Below are positions 24,236 through 35,035 of a DNA stretch of 64,000 nucleotides, piece by piece; position 1 is the stretch's first letter, and the number at the start of each line of letters is the position of its first letter. A program made the translations under genes and the position numbers. Origin of the DNA: Chryseobacterium sp. Leaf180. Its GTDB lineage: Bacteria > Bacteroidota > Bacteroidia > Flavobacteriales > Weeksellaceae. The notes below the pieces were generated by a model. The model searched no databases. It saw nothing but the letters and a program-made list of their open reading frames with translations, and was not told the DNA's origin. The DNA lies in the NCBI RefSeq assembly GCF_001424585.1, contig NZ_LMPJ01000001.1, forward strand, positions 1,056,450 to 1,120,449. The letters are read 5' to 3'.

Positions 24236-26947
24236 TTATTTAAAATTAAATTTAACGGTAAACATGACTTGGCTTGGTCTCAGCATCATTCTGGTGTAAG
24301 AGATCGAAGTCGCGTTGAAGTTGTATGTTTCGAAAACTTTTCTGTTGGCAATATTCATCCATTTTACTTCAAAATCGATTTTTCTCTTGCTCCATGTGAA
24401 CTGATAAGAAACATCGTAGAATGCATTTCTAAAATCATTATCGGGAGCTTTTGTGTTAATCTGATCCCAATTGAAACCAATTGTATGATTCTCCAACGGG
24501 TAGAAAAATACGCCAAGATTGTGCGTAAAACCGCTTCTCTTCGCATTAGTGTTAATCGCTCCGCTGCTCGACTGCACCGTACGTGTAAGATTCGCGTTGT
24601 AATCGATGCTCATCCAGCTGAAATACGTGTTGTTGAATTTCACGCCGTAAGACTGATTTGTATTCGTATTGCTGTACGCAGCGCTGCTTAAGAATGCGTC
24701 AGATTTCGACGTGCTGTTATTAAATGTAAGCGAGGCATTTGTTTTAAATTTTGGAAAATATTTTCCGATCTCTGCGCTGTAGAAATTATTCAGAATGTGA
24801 TTATCCTGCACAATGTACTGCGTGATGAAATAACCGTTCTCGATGGTCGGGTTTGAAATCAAATTTCTCTTGGCATCCGAAAAACGGTAATTTACATTAA
24901 AGAAAATATTATTCAGTGGATTTCTGTATTCCAATCGCGTTCCTGCAGATTTATTTAAATTTTGCGGAATCGGGTTTCTCGGATCCATCGCATTCAGATT
25001 GTCCGGCGACGTTAAAACAAAACCGGAATATGCGGTATTGATTTCACCAAAATTGTTGTTGATATTGGCATTTACTGATGCTTTGAAGAACGAAGCAAAA
25101 TTGTACTGCGCAAATAAAGAAGGCTCGAAAGTCACTTTATTCAGCGTACGGTCAACCAATCTTAGTGGATCTTCAGCTTTAATATTGTTTGAATTTACCG
25201 GGAAATTGGCAAACAGCAACCAGGAATCATTTTTAAAATTCACACCTAAACTTGCATAAGGCGTTGCCGTCGTATATTTCAGATCATTGTCGAATCTTGC
25301 CCCGTAACCCAGATAATTTCCGTCCTGAAAATTACCGAGAACGCTTCGAAGATCAGTCGACTCAAAATTAAAACCAACCTCTGGCGTTAGCGTAAAACCT
25401 TTATAAGTGAATCCTATATTGGCAGAATGATTTGCTGTAAAAGAATTTAAACGAAGACTCTGCAACACCGATGTCGAGTAAAAACCGGGATTAAAACCTG
25501 GAATCTGCGAAAGATAAGACGCCGGCGAAACGCCTAATTTCTGCACATCTTTCTGATAATTGATGAAAGACGTCACATTCACCATCTTTTCTTTCCACGG
25601 AATAATCGTGCTTAATGAGTTTTGAAAAGTCGTCGTTGGACTTTCGATTGTCTGAGCAGAATTTCTTGTAGCTCCGCCAAAGGCCGTTCCTGCTCCGGTA
25701 TTGGATCGTGTAACCTGCCCGCGGTCTGCATTCCAGAACTGTGTAAAACTTGTGGAGTTTTTAAAATATCCTTTTTTAGCGTTTTTCGTGAAAATCAATT
25801 CACCTTTTGCTTTATCTGTATAAAAATTGTTGAAAATATCAGTTGTGATAAAATATCCTGGCGAGTTTGGTGTTGCAAAATATTCAATCTGATTAAACGC
25901 CTGTCTTTCCACCGCATTGTTTGTATAGTTTGCGATGGCTTTCAATTCCCACTCTTTTTTATCGTCGATATTCGTCAGATAATTAGCCGAAACATAATGT
26001 ACATTATTAAATAAATATCTCTTAACAGGAAGATTTGGGACTGATGCATTTTCTACACTCAGCCAGTCATTCTGTGCAGCGTTTGTTCTTCGGCCTTCGT
26101 ATCTTGTAAAACTTCCGAGCATATTGCCTTCATTTTCTACCTGATCGCCGACGTTATTGGTTTTATAATTAACAACCCACTGATGCTTTTTGCTGAAAAA
26201 CATGGGCGTGAGTTTCACATTCCAAAGAATCGGACTGAAACCTGCTCCTACTTCACCTCTTCCAGTCATTGTCACCGATTTTTTCAGGCGGATATTGATC
26301 GCAGCTGCGTCGGAAGGTATTTTACCCTGAAGCATTTTTACAGGCTGGTGATTTTCCAAAACCTCAACTTTCGCTACCGCATCTTTCGGCAAAGAGTTGT
26401 TAATCGTTCCGTAACCGCCTTCCATTAAATCTTTTCCTTCTACCAAAAATTTATTGATCGGATTTCCCTGATACAAAACGGTACCGTCGGTTTTCACCTC
26501 GATTCCGGGAATTTTCCGCATCACATCGGCCAGTGTACGGTCGCTTTTGCTGTCAAAAGCTTTCAGATCATACGAAATGGTGTCGCCACGAGCGGTGATC
26601 ATTTTGGTTTTCAGCTGTACTTCTTTGATTTCTGTAGCCTGCGACTGCAGTTTTATACTCTGCGTCTGGTCACTGTTGCTGATCTGTTTGGTAATCGGCT
26701 TCTGGTTAAAAGCTTTTACTTTAAAATCAAGATTGGCTTCAGCAGAAGTAAATGTAATTTTATATTCTCCTTTAGAATTGGTAATTCCGTAGGCGATGAT
26801 GGCGTCTTTGCCGGGTTCTTCGATGGTAACGCTCGCACTTGGGATCGCGATACCGTCTTCATCAGTGATTTTCCCGGAAACGGTCTTCTGCGCAAAAGCG
26901 ATCACAGAAAACATCATCATCAGAAAGAGGGAAACTTTTCTTATCAT
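24236..26947 (-). CDS. TonB-receptor-like outer-membrane beta-barrel protein (GLPGLI-associated type)
   Basis: Start chosen at the ATG at 26947, which begins a signal peptide (MIRKVSLFLMMMFSVIAFAQ); an upstream in-frame ATG adds 12 residues with no signal. The mature protein starts with a carboxypeptidase-like regulatory domain (VSGKITDEDGIAIPSASV), then a plug-like domain (RTLADVMRKIPGIEVKTDG, FLVEGKDLMEGGYG) and a long beta-barrel ending in a Phe-rich tail (VMFTVKFNFK). About 900 residues, normal for the family. Probably imports or exports a ligand or anchors the GLPGLI protein; the ligand is unknown. Confidence 0.88.
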   Translation of the reverse strand: MIRKVSLFLMMMFSVIAFAQKTVSGKITDEDGIAIPSASVTIEEPGKDAIIAYGITNSKGEYKITFTSAEANLDFKVKAFNQKPITKQISNSDQTQSIKLQSQATEIKEVQLKTKMITARGDTISYDLKAFDSKSDRTLADVMRKIPGIEVKTDGTVLYQGNPINKFLVEGKDLMEGGYGTINNSLPKDAVAKVEVLENHQPVKMLQGKIPSDAAAINIRLKKSVTMTGRGEVGAGFSPILWNVKLTPMFFSKKHQWVVNYKTNNVGDQVENEGNMLGSFTRYEGRRTNAAQNDWLSVENASVPNLPVKRYLFNNVHYVSANYLTNIDDKKEWELKAIANYTNNAVERQAFNQIEYFATPNSPGYFITTDIFNNFYTDKAKGELIFTKNAKKGYFKNSTSFTQFWNADRGQVTRSNTGAGTAFGGATRNSAQTIESPTTTFQNSLSTIIPWKEKMVNVTSFINYQKDVQKLGVSPASYLSQIPGFNPGFYSTSVLQSLRLNSFTANHSANIGFTYKGFTLTPEVGFNFESTDLRSVLGNFQDGNYLGYGARFDNDLKYTTATPYASLGVNFKNDSWLLFANFPVNSNNIKAEDPLRLVDRTLNKVTFEPSLFAQYNFASFFKASVNANINNNFGEINTAYSGFVLTSPDNLNAMDPRNPIPQNLNKSAGTRLEYRNPLNNIFFNVNYRFSDAKRNLISNPTIENGYFITQYIVQDNHILNNFYSAEIGKYFPKFKTNASLTFNNSTSKSDAFLSSAAYSNTNTNQSYGVKFNNTYFSWMSIDYNANLTRTVQSSSGAINTNAKRSGFTHNLGVFFYPLENHTIGFNWDQINTKAPDNDFRNAFYDVSYQFTWSKRKIDFEVKWMNIANRKVFETYNFNATSISYTRMMLRPSQVMFTVKFNFK

Positions 26948-27141
26948 AGTTATTATTTTGATAATTAGTAAGCGCGTCATCACATTCGTTACACGTGGTA
27001 GAGATTTAATTTTTTTTTAAATCTGAAAAAAGTAAACTCAGCTGCACACCATCACGAATGTACTCTATAGCACCAATAGAAAACTAATGTAATTGTGGTA
27101 AACATTTATTTAATAATTTTGTAACATTAAAATTTACAGAA

Positions 27142-28023
27142 ATGGGGGTTATTCTAAAACCGATAGATATAGTAGACGACATCTCAAAAGAGGATTTTTA
27201 TGAAAAATATCTGAAACCCAGAAAACCTTTGGTCATCAAAAATATGGCTAAAAAATGGCCAGCATATCAGAAATGGACCATGGATTATATAAAGGAAGTT
27301 GTGGGCGACATTACCGTTCCGCTGTATGACAGTGCCAAAGCAGATCCTTCTGCACCAATCAATACGCCGACGACCGAGATGAAATTTGCTGATTATATCG
27401 ACCTTATACAAAGAGAACCTACCGATCTGCGGATTTTCTTTTTCGATCCTATCAAGCATGCAAATCAACTGCTCAGCGATTACCTGTCACCAAAAGATCT
27501 GATGGGCGGATTTTTAGATAAATATCCTTCGATGTTTTTTGGAGGAAAAGGCTCGGTGACATTTTTACATTACGATATCGATCTTGCGCATATCTTTCAC
27601 ACGCATTTTAATGGCAGAAAACACGTTCTTCTTTTCGAACAAAAATGGAAAGACCGATTATACAAACTTCCTTATGCAACCTACGCGCTCGAAGATTTTG
27701 ATATCGAACATCCTGATTTTCAGAAATTCCCGGCGCTTGACGGTGTAGAAGGTATTGAATGTTTCCTTGAGCATGGCGATACGCTTTTCATGCCGACCGG
27801 TTGGTGGCACTGGATGAAATATCTCGACGGAAGTTTCTCCATTTCGCTTCGCGCTTGGGATAAATCCTGGGCAGTGAAAGCCAATTCTTTGTGGAATCTT
27901 ACCGTTCAGCGGAACTTTGACAATATTATGAAAGGCCAGTTTAAGAACAGATACATGGACTGGAAGGAGAAAAAAGCCGTAGAGCGTGCCAACTGGGCTC
28001 TGAAAAAAGGTTTGCCAAAATAA
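27142..28023 (+). CDS. JmjC/cupin-like 2-oxoglutarate oxygenase
   Basis: 293 residues. Double-stranded beta-helix of the cupin_8/JmjC type. Iron ligands: HYD in FLHYDIDLAHIFHTHFNG and the distal His in MPTGWWHWMKYL; the 2-oxoglutarate Lys is in GRKHVLLFEQ. Family members hydroxylate proteins (for example Lys, Arg or Asn side chains) in the cytoplasm; substrate not predictable. Single gene, transcribed divergently from the receptor gene; terminator at 28031-28059. Confidence 0.88.
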   Translation: MGVILKPIDIVDDISKEDFYEKYLKPRKPLVIKNMAKKWPAYQKWTMDYIKEVVGDITVPLYDSAKADPSAPINTPTTEMKFADYIDLIQREPTDLRIFFFDPIKHANQLLSDYLSPKDLMGGFLDKYPSMFFGGKGSVTFLHYDIDLAHIFHTHFNGRKHVLLFEQKWKDRLYKLPYATYALEDFDIEHPDFQKFPALDGVEGIECFLEHGDTLFMPTGWWHWMKYLDGSFSISLRAWDKSWAVKANSLWNLTVQRNFDNIMKGQFKNRYMDWKEKKAVERANWALKKGLPK

Positions 28024-28030
28024 AATATTT

Positions 28031-28059
28031 AAAAGCGTTTCATTGTGAGACGCTTTTTT
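28031..28059. terminator. Terminator between converging genes
   Basis: AAAAGCGTTTCA / TGAGACGCTTTT (one wobble) with a 3-base loop and a T tract. Confidence 0.85.
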
Positions 28060-28067
28060 ATTTTAAA

Positions 28068-29168
28068 CTAAAGCTGCGATGCTTTTCGGAAAACTTCCAG
28101 CAATTTTGGTTCTTCGTTTTCCCAGCAAAGCTGACTGGCAGCACGTTCCAATGCTGGCTGATAAGATTTTCTTCCTCTATCTAAAACGGTTTTCAACGCT
28201 TTTGCTATATTTTCCGGCTGATGATTTTCAATGATTTCGCCGACATCAAACAATTTTTTTATGCTTAATAATTCGGGCAAAGCAGATAAAATGACCGGTA
28301 CGCGCGCCTGAATGCAGTCTAAAACTTTATTTGGCAGCGAGAAATAATAACTGTCGCCGCCATTTTCTTCAATGCTCATACCTACATCTGCAGTTCTGGT
28401 GACTTTGCGCAAATCATCAGGAAGCAGTTTTCCGAGAAAAATAACTTTATTTTGAAGTTTTTCCTGAATAACCAAATCTTCAAATTCCTTTCTTCGCGGA
28501 CCGTCACCGGCAATTTTGAAAACAGTATTTTCAATGTGATGCATTGCCAGAATCGCTTTTTCAATTCCACGGAAAGGATTTAATGCGCCTTGATACAAAA
28601 TGATTTTAGGCTGATTTTCAGGAATTTCGAATTTAAGATCAACCTTTCGCGGGGCATTTTGAACAACTGTTGGCTTAACACCATACTTTTTCTGAAACCA
28701 ATTCGCATAACCTTCGCTTGCGGTAATCATCATTGAAAGATGGGGTACAGTTTTTTTCTGAAGCAACCGCCAGATTTTCTGCGACATTTTCCCCTGAACG
28801 GCAGGCATTTCAGAGAAAATTTCGTGGCTGTCGAAAACCAGCGGGATTTTAAATTTTTTCGCCAACATATAATTTGGTAAAAGTGCATCCAGATCATTGG
28901 CGAGCAAAATCGTGTTGCCGTCGATCTTCCTCTGCAAAACCTTATAAAGCTTTACATTAAACTCAAAATAGGCGGTTTTTAAAGTTTTAGAATGAACAGA
29001 AATCCGGCTGAAAGGATACGGACGCGACATTTCTTCTTCGCCGTTCCAGTTGTTGCCGATTAATTCTATTTCAAAACCATTATCGTGAAGCGTTTTGCAG
29101 ACTTTTTCGATGCGCTGATCTGTGGTCAGATTGCTGAATGCCGAAACGAGAATTTTCTTTCTGCTCAT
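28068..29168 (-). CDS. GT4-type glycosyltransferase
   Basis: 366 residues. N-terminal Rossmann domain (KKILVSAFSNLTTDQRIEKV), LLANDLDALLPNYMLAKKF and VFDSHEIFSEMP; C-terminal donor-binding domain with LYQGALNPFRGIEKAI, FKIAGDGPRRKEFE and SIEENGGDSYYFSLPNKVLD, the E-x7-E-like region of GT-B enzymes. Probably adds a sugar to a polysaccharide or glycolipid. It overlaps the preceding small membrane-protein gene by 4 bases. Confidence 0.85.
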   Translation of the reverse strand: MSRKKILVSAFSNLTTDQRIEKVCKTLHDNGFEIELIGNNWNGEEEMSRPYPFSRISVHSKTLKTAYFEFNVKLYKVLQRKIDGNTILLANDLDALLPNYMLAKKFKIPLVFDSHEIFSEMPAVQGKMSQKIWRLLQKKTVPHLSMMITASEGYANWFQKKYGVKPTVVQNAPRKVDLKFEIPENQPKIILYQGALNPFRGIEKAILAMHHIENTVFKIAGDGPRRKEFEDLVIQEKLQNKVIFLGKLLPDDLRKVTRTADVGMSIEENGGDSYYFSLPNKVLDCIQARVPVILSALPELLSIKKLFDVGEIIENHQPENIAKALKTVLDRGRKSYQPALERAASQLCWENEEPKLLEVFRKASQL

Positions 29169-29392
29169 GATTTCTTTTCAGGAAAAAGCAAATGATACGC
29201 CTGTACTCCGCAGATAATTCCGTTTGGGATGATTACCGGCCAAAGCATGCCGCTGAAAATGCCGTAGACCACGAAACAGATGCAGCCGATCATATTGACA
29301 ATTCTAATCTTTTTCAGATCGCGCAGTACAAAACTTAAAACGATAAAAACTGAGGCGGCATATCCTACGTAAGTGGCGGTTTCAGGGCTCAT
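29165..29392 (-). CDS. Small multi-helix membrane protein (YgjV-like)
   Basis: About 75 residues from the ATG at 29392 (SPETATYVGYAASVFIVLSF). Three hydrophobic segments separated by RDLKKIRIVN and NGIICGVQAYHLLF. The frame can be opened 17 codons earlier, but those codons lack a membrane-protein start. This resembles short YgjV/SemiSWEET-like membrane proteins that are often mis-annotated. Co-transcribed with the glycosyltransferase (4-base overlap); its function there is unknown. Confidence 0.65.
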   Translation of the reverse strand: MSPETATYVGYAASVFIVLSFVLRDLKKIRIVNMIGCICFVVYGIFSGMLWPVIIPNGIICGVQAYHLLFPEKKS

Positions 29393-29552
29393 TTGGTGTA
29401 TTTTGAGGAGCACAAACTTAGTCATTTTCAAAGAGATAGTCAAGCATTATTCTGCCATAAAGTCAGGAATTGTCTTTTGGTAAAATATTTGTAATTTAGA
29501 AAGAGAATAAAACGACAAATGTTGCCGTTTTTAATATTTGAGATACAATACT

Positions 29553-32081
29553 ATGGATTATAAATTTTCACAGGGTTTGAGCCAGGTGTTCAAACAGAGC
29601 AAAAATGAGGCGAAGCGGCTGAAAAGTGAATTTCTAAATACAGAACATCTCCTTCTAGGTATCATAAAAACAGATAATTCTGCGAAAGAAATTCTGCAGA
29701 GTCTGAATGCAGATCTTACGCAGATCCGAAGAAAGATTGAAACACTGAGTACTGCCGGAATGAATCCTTTGGCTAAAGAAAGCGCCAATATTTCTTTTAC
29801 GAGAATGGCCGATCATTCGGTGAAACGCGCTGAGCTGGAGTGCAGACAATATAAAAGCAATGAGATCAACACGGTTCACCTGCTTTTGGGAATTTTGTAC
29901 AAATACGAAGACCCGACGTCAAACATTTTGAGCGCGTATGATATCGACTACGAAGGAGTTTCGAGAGAATATCAGACGATGCTTAAAAATTCAGGTGAAG
30001 CTCCGCAAAACTCAGCGTATGATGATGATGACGACAGAGAAGAATTTGAGCAAATGAGAAAACCTGCGGGAAATCTTGGCGCAGCTAAAAGCAAAACGCC
30101 AACGCTTGATAATTTCGGAAGGGATTTAACATCGTTGGCAAGAGACGGGAAACTGGATCCTGTTATCGGTCGTGAAAAAGAAATCGAGCGTGTTTCGCAG
30201 ATTCTTTCACGTAGAAAGAAGAACAATCCGTTGCTTATTGGTGAGCCTGGAGTTGGTAAATCTGCGATTGCAGAAGGTTTGGCCTTAAGAATTCAGCAGA
30301 AAAAAGTGTCGCGTGTTTTATTTGGAAAACGTGTCATCACACTTGATTTAGCAAGTCTGGTGGCCGGTACAAAATACCGTGGTCAGTTTGAAGAGCGAAT
30401 GAAAGCCATCATGACCGAACTGGAAAAAAACCGCGATGTGATTCTCTTTATTGATGAGTTACACACGATTGTAGGCGCAGGAAGTTCGACAGGAAGTTTA
30501 GATGCTTCCAATATGTTTAAACCGGCGTTGGCAAGAGGTGAAATTCAATGCATCGGTGCAACTACGCTTGACGAATACAGACAATATATAGAGAAAGATG
30601 GTGCTTTAGAAAGAAGATTTCAGAAAGTAATGGTAGAGCCGACTTCGGTTGACGAAACCATTCAGATTTTGAATCAGATTAAAGATAAATACGAAGAGCA
30701 TCACAATGTGGTGTATACCGACGAGGCGATTAATGCTTGTGTAAACCTTACTGCCAGATACATTACTGACCGTTTTTTACCGGACAAAGCGATTGATGCA
30801 ATGGACGAAGCGGGATCTCGTGTGTACATCAAAAACATGAAAGTTCCTACGGAGATTATTGATTTTGAAAAGAAAATTGAAACCATTAAAGAACTGAAAC
30901 AGAAGGCGGTAAAAGCGCAGGATTATCTTGAAGCGAGAAAACTGAAAGATGAAGAGGAAAGACTTCAGATGGAATTGAATTCTGCTCAGGATCTTTGGGA
31001 TAAAAATGTTAAAGAGAAAAAAGAAACCGTTTCTGAAGAAAGCGTAGCTGAAGTTGTTTCGATGATGAGCGGCGTTCCGGTAACGAAAGTCGGCAAAAAT
31101 GAGCTCGACAAGTTATCGCAGATGGACGAAAACATGAACGGCAAAGTAATCGGTCAGGAAGAAGCCGTAAGAAAAGTCGTAAAATCAATCCAGCGGAACA
31201 GAACTGGTCTGAAAGATCCGAACCGTCCGATTGGTACTTTTATTTTCCTTGGTACAACGGGAGTTGGTAAAACAGAGCTTGCCAAAGTAATGGCCCGCGA
31301 ATTATTCGATTCTGATGAAGCTTTGGTACGAATCGATATGAGTGAATACATGGAGAAATTCGCAGTTTCAAGATTGGTGGGTGCGCCTCCGGGATACGTT
31401 GGTTACGAAGAAGGTGGGCAGTTAACAGAAGCTGTTCGCAGAAAACCCTACGCGGTGGTTTTGCTTGACGAGATCGAAAAAGCACATCCAGATGTGTTCA
31501 ACATTTTGCTGCAGATTTTAGATGAAGGGCATGTAACGGACAGTTTAGGAAGAAAAATCGACTTCAGAAATACGATTATTATTCTTACCTCAAACATCGG
31601 GACAAGAGATATTAAAGACTTCGGCGACGGAGTTGGTTTCGGAACCAATGCGAAGAAAAGCAATACAGAATCGCGTACAAGAAGTACGATTGAGAACGCT
31701 CTGAAGAAAGCTTTCGCACCGGAATTCCTGAACAGAATTGACGATATTGTTATTTTCAACTCGCTTGAGCAAAATGATATCAAGAAAATTATCGACCTTG
31801 AGCTAACAAAACTCTACACCAGACTTGATAAATTAGGTTACAAAGTAGAACTTACTGATGCTGCCAAAGATCTAATTTCTGAGAAAGGCTGGGACAAAGA
31901 TTTTGGTGCAAGACCTTTGAAAAGAGCAATTCAGAAGTATATAGAAGATTTACTTGCTGAAATGTTGGTTAATAAAAAGCTTGTAAGCGGCGAAACGATT
32001 GTTTTGGATGTGAATGAAGCAAAAGACGGCTTAGAAGGAAAAACTTCAAAATCTAAAAAGTCGACAGAAAAGTCATCATAA
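29553..32081 (+). CDS. clpC: ATP-dependent Clp protease ATP-binding subunit ClpC
   Basis: 842 residues from the ATG at 29553 ([13 protein letters not shown]); a TTG 15 bases earlier is less likely. N-terminal Clp repeats (two, to about 150), AAA1 with [13 protein letters not shown] and [13 protein letters not shown], a middle UVR-like helix ([17 protein letters not shown]), then AAA2 with [26 protein letters not shown] and the arginine-finger region. Unfolds substrates for the ClpP chamber and takes part in protein quality control and the N-end rule (compare aat in this window). Followed by a terminator. Confidence 0.95.
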   Translation: MDYKFSQGLSQVFKQSKNEAKRLKSEFLNTEHLLLGIIKTDNSAKEILQSLNADLTQIRRKIETLSTAGMNPLAKESANISFTRMADHSVKRAELECRQYKSNEINTVHLLLGILYKYEDPTSNILSAYDIDYEGVSREYQTMLKNSGEAPQNSAYDDDDDREEFEQMRKPAGNLGAAKSKTPTLDNFGRDLTSLARDGKLDPVIGREKEIERVSQILSRRKKNNPLLIGEPGVGKSAIAEGLALRIQQKKVSRVLFGKRVITLDLASLVAGTKYRGQFEERMKAIMTELEKNRDVILFIDELHTIVGAGSSTGSLDASNMFKPALARGEIQCIGATTLDEYRQYIEKDGALERRFQKVMVEPTSVDETIQILNQIKDKYEEHHNVVYTDEAINACVNLTARYITDRFLPDKAIDAMDEAGSRVYIKNMKVPTEIIDFEKKIETIKELKQKAVKAQDYLEARKLKDEEERLQMELNSAQDLWDKNVKEKKETVSEESVAEVVSMMSGVPVTKVGKNELDKLSQMDENMNGKVIGQEEAVRKVVKSIQRNRTGLKDPNRPIGTFIFLGTTGVGKTELAKVMARELFDSDEALVRIDMSEYMEKFAVSRLVGAPPGYVGYEEGGQLTEAVRRKPYAVVLLDEIEKAHPDVFNILLQILDEGHVTDSLGRKIDFRNTIIILTSNIGTRDIKDFGDGVGFGTNAKKSNTESRTRSTIENALKKAFAPEFLNRIDDIVIFNSLEQNDIKKIIDLELTKLYTRLDKLGYKVELTDAAKDLISEKGWDKDFGARPLKRAIQKYIEDLLAEMLVNKKLVSGETIVLDVNEAKDGLEGKTSKSKKSTEKSS

Positions 32082-32105
32082 TAGTTTTAAATATAATTGA
32101 TTGTG

Positions 32106-32136
32106 AGCATCCGGAAATTTCTCCGGATGCTTTTTT
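32106..32136 (+). terminator. clpC terminator
   Basis: AGCATCCGGA / TCCGGATGCT stem with a T run just after clpC. Confidence 0.85.
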
Positions 32137-32255
32137 ATAATCTGTTCAGTCTATCAAAAGCGTTTTATAATATCAAACTAAGCGTTTTTATATTAATCGT
32201 AAATTTGCAGATTCAAACTCTTCGCGTTTCGCAGGGTTTAATTTAAATTAAAAGA

Positions 32256-33443
32256 ATGAAAGTAGTAGTAGGTCTTTCCGGAGGTGTAGATTCCAGCGTT
32301 ACCGCGTATCTTTTGCAGCAACAAGGGCATGAGGTGGTGGCACTTTTCATGAGAAACTGGAACGACGCATCCGTGACTTTGGAAGACGAATGCCCGTGGA
32401 TTGAAGACAGTAACGATGCCTTGATGGTTGCACAAAAACTTGGAATTCCTTTCCAGGTGATCGATATGAGCGATTTATATAAGGAGAGAATCGTTGATTA
32501 TATGTTTGACGAATATCAGAAAGGACGCACACCGAATCCTGATGTTCTGTGTAACCGTGAAGTAAAATTTGATGTTTTTATGAAAACGGCAATGTCTCTT
32601 GGCGCCGATAAAGTAGCCACAGGACATTACGCACGCGTTAATTCAACAACCGACGAAAACGGAAAAGAAATTTTCCATCTTCTCGCAGGGAAAGATAATA
32701 ATAAAGATCAGTCGTATTTCTTGTGCCAGCTGAATCAGGATCAGCTTTCAAAAGCGCTTTTTCCGATTGGTGAACTCACAAAACCACAGGTTCGTGAAAT
32801 TGCGAAAGAAATCGGTTTGGTAACCGCTGATAAAAAAGATTCTCAGGGTTTATGCTTTATTGGGAAAGTAAGTTTGCCTCAGTTTCTGCAGCAACAACTG
32901 GTTCCGAAAGAAGGAGAAATCGTGGAGATTTTCGAGAATTCTCCATTATTTCAGGAAAAAACTCCAGAATTTACATCAAAAGAAGAAGAACTTGAATTTT
33001 TAAGCCGAAAAATAAACTATCAGAAATCTGACGGAAAAGTAATCGGAAAACATCAGGGCGCACAGTTTTTTACGATCGGCCAAAGTCGTGGTTTAGGAAT
33101 CGGCGGGCATAAGGAAAGTTGTTTTATCATCTCGCGCGATATGGAAAACAATATTATTTTCGTCGGCGAAAGCCAACGTTTTCCTGGTCTGCATAAAAAA
33201 GCTTTGAAAGTAAATAATGAAGAAGTGCATTGGGTGCGTGAAGATTTAAAACTGAAAAATGGCAAATCAATGCGTGTAAAAGCCAGATTCCGTTACCGAC
33301 AGGAACTTCAGGATGCAACAATTTTTCAGTTTGAAAATGCTTTTTACATGGAATTTGACAATCTCCAGTCAGCGATTGCTGAAGGGCAGTTTGCAGCCTG
33401 GTATATGGATGACGAACTGCTGGGAAGTGGCGTTATTGCATAA
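32256..33443 (+). CDS. mnmA: tRNA-specific 2-thiouridylase MnmA
   Basis: 395 residues. PP-loop SGGVDSS near the N-terminus, catalytic nucleophile Cys in [13 protein letters not shown], persulfide Cys in [17 protein letters not shown], and [24 protein letters not shown] in the central domain. Makes the 2-thio group on U34 of tRNA Glu, Gln and Lys, acting together with MnmG/MnmE (mnmG is also in this window, 22 kb downstream). Single gene with a weak hairpin (33449-33479) after it. Confidence 0.97.
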   Translation: MKVVVGLSGGVDSSVTAYLLQQQGHEVVALFMRNWNDASVTLEDECPWIEDSNDALMVAQKLGIPFQVIDMSDLYKERIVDYMFDEYQKGRTPNPDVLCNREVKFDVFMKTAMSLGADKVATGHYARVNSTTDENGKEIFHLLAGKDNNKDQSYFLCQLNQDQLSKALFPIGELTKPQVREIAKEIGLVTADKKDSQGLCFIGKVSLPQFLQQQLVPKEGEIVEIFENSPLFQEKTPEFTSKEEELEFLSRKINYQKSDGKVIGKHQGAQFFTIGQSRGLGIGGHKESCFIISRDMENNIIFVGESQRFPGLHKKALKVNNEEVHWVREDLKLKNGKSMRVKARFRYRQELQDATIFQFENAFYMEFDNLQSAIAEGQFAAWYMDDELLGSGVIA

Positions 33444-33476
33444 ATTTAAAGGATTATTGGAAACGGTAATCTTTTT

Positions 33477-34220
33477 TTATTGTACCAACCAATCTTTAAA
33501 ATCTTTCACACGCTCGCGGCTCACCGTAATTTCTTCTGCCGGCTGGAAGTTTAATTCTACTTTATAGTTTGGAGATGTGTGGATATTCTTAATATAATCT
33601 GAGTTAATGATAAACTGGCGGTTTACTCTGAAAAACTTCTTATCATCAAGCGTTTCAGTCAGTTCGTCCAAAGTAAAGTCTGTAGGATAAACGCGCTCCT
33701 GCGTCTGCAGATAAACGATTTTATTCTCACTGTAGAAACAACTGACTTCTGAAGTCTGGACGATCTTAAGATTGTATCCTATTTTTACCAAAATTCTGGA
33801 CAGCGTATTCTTTTCAGTCTTTATTAATGATTTGATTTCCTGCGAACTAACTACATTTCCCTGCGGCACAAAACTTTTATATTTTTCTACCGCATTCTGC
33901 AAATCTTCATCCAGTATTGGTTTTAACAGATAATCAATGCTGTTCAGTTTAAAAGCTTTCAGTGTGTATTGATCGAAAGCAGTAGTATAAATGATGAATG
34001 CTTTTGTTCCGACTTTTTCAAAAATATCGAATGACAAACCGTCGCCAAGCACAATGTCTGAAAAGATGAGTTCGGGATGCTCGTTTCCCGCAAACCAAGA
34101 AACTCCATCTTCCACAGATTCTATCTTTGCAACCAGTTCAATTTCAGGAATTAAACTCAGCATTCGCTCAAGTTTTCTCGCGGCCGGTTTTTCATCTTCG
34201 ATAATTACAGTGCGGATCAT
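33477..34220 (-). CDS. LytTR-family response regulator
   Basis: 247 residues. N-terminal receiver domain with acidic pair IIEDE, phospho-acceptor Asp55 (IFSDIVLG), TTAFD and LLKPI; C-terminal LytTR DNA-binding domain (NLKIVQTSEVSCFYSENKIV, KKFFRVNRQFIINSDYIKNI). Last gene of a minus-strand cluster that starts with the histidine kinase and contains three small 2TM proteins. It is the predicted output partner of the kinase encoded at 35893-37218. Confidence 0.92.
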   Translation of the reverse strand: MIRTVIIEDEKPAARKLERMLSLIPEIELVAKIESVEDGVSWFAGNEHPELIFSDIVLGDGLSFDIFEKVGTKAFIIYTTAFDQYTLKAFKLNSIDYLLKPILDEDLQNAVEKYKSFVPQGNVVSSQEIKSLIKTEKNTLSRILVKIGYNLKIVQTSEVSCFYSENKIVYLQTQERVYPTDFTLDELTETLDDKKFFRVNRQFIINSDYIKNIHTSPNYKVELNFQPAEEITVSRERVKDFKDWLVQ

Positions 34221-34258
34221 TTTACAGGAAAATTAGATTTATTACGTGTCTAAAAGTA

Positions 34259-34543
34259 TTAAAATTTTTCAGATAAAGGTTGTTTTTTCATTTTATCGAC
34301 CTCGTTTCTGTAGATGCTTTCTTCCCATTCTGCGTTGAAAATAAAAAGTTTGGCAACTCTTGCAATGATGATGACCGCCCAAATCGTCAGGATAAAAGAT
34401 CCGCCAATATTTGGTAACAGGAGTTCTCCGGTCTTATAAAAATTTCTGAAAATAATAATGATAGAAATGATGGCAAACCAAAAAATACTTTTGTACAACT
34501 TTTTTATTTCCTTTACTCTGTAGTAAGCGCTTTGATAATTCAT
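34259..34543 (-). CDS. 2TM-domain protein
   Basis: 94 residues. AYYRVKEIKKLYKSIFWFAI is the start of the 2TM domain, with two transmembrane helices (SIFWFAIISIIIIF, IGGSFILTIWAVIIIARV) and a basic Lys-rich tail. Belongs to the tandem 2TM group of this cluster and is the most diverged member. Role unknown; its location between kinase and regulator suggests part of the same signalling unit. Confidence 0.8.
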   Translation of the reverse strand: MNYQSAYYRVKEIKKLYKSIFWFAIISIIIIFRNFYKTGELLLPNIGGSFILTIWAVIIIARVAKLFIFNAEWEESIYRNEVDKMKKQPLSEKF

Positions 34544-34573
34544 GATCGTAAATTTTATTTGTTAATAGTAATT

Positions 34574-34870
34574 TTAAAAATTTATTTTTGATTTTTTCTC
34601 CTGCTCCATCAGCTGTCTGATTTTTTTCTCTTCCCAGTCTTTTCCAATTCCGAAAGTATTGGCACCGTGTGCGATAAGACCAATTCCCCAACCCAGCATC
34701 GGCCAGTAAAACCAAAGTTCGCGAGGTGAGGTGAGCATATTTAAAATAAATAAAAACGGAATCACGATGCAGTACGAAGTGAGATTTCCGTAGAAACTTT
34801 TCAGTTCTTTTACTCTTCTGGCGGCTTTTTCGTAAGCTGCGTTTTCTTGGTTTGAGCTAAAATTTTCCAT
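34574..34870 (-). CDS. 2TM-domain protein
   Basis: 98 residues. 2TM domain: YEKAARRVKELKSFYGNLTS, SYCIVIPFLFILNMLTSP, LWFYWPMLGWGIGLIAHGA and WEEKKIRQLMEQE. It is strikingly similar to the C-terminal 100 residues of the histidine kinase 1 kb away (same FYGNL, SYCIVIPFL, WFYWPMLGWGIG, WEE-KIR), so one arose from the other by duplication. Membrane protein of unknown role. Confidence 0.85.
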   Translation of the reverse strand: MENFSSNQENAAYEKAARRVKELKSFYGNLTSYCIVIPFLFILNMLTSPRELWFYWPMLGWGIGLIAHGANTFGIGKDWEEKKIRQLMEQEKKSKINF

Positions 34871-35035
34871 AACGTCTTGTTTTTAAATTGTTTTGTTCTG
34901 TTTTGATAATTCAAAGATATCGCGACCGGAAGCCTCAAATCAATTTTATGTAACCGAACCGTCGAAAACGCAGACCGAACAGCAAAAATCCCGACATCAG
35001 CGATATCAGGATTTTTTTTTCAGCTTTAAATCAGT

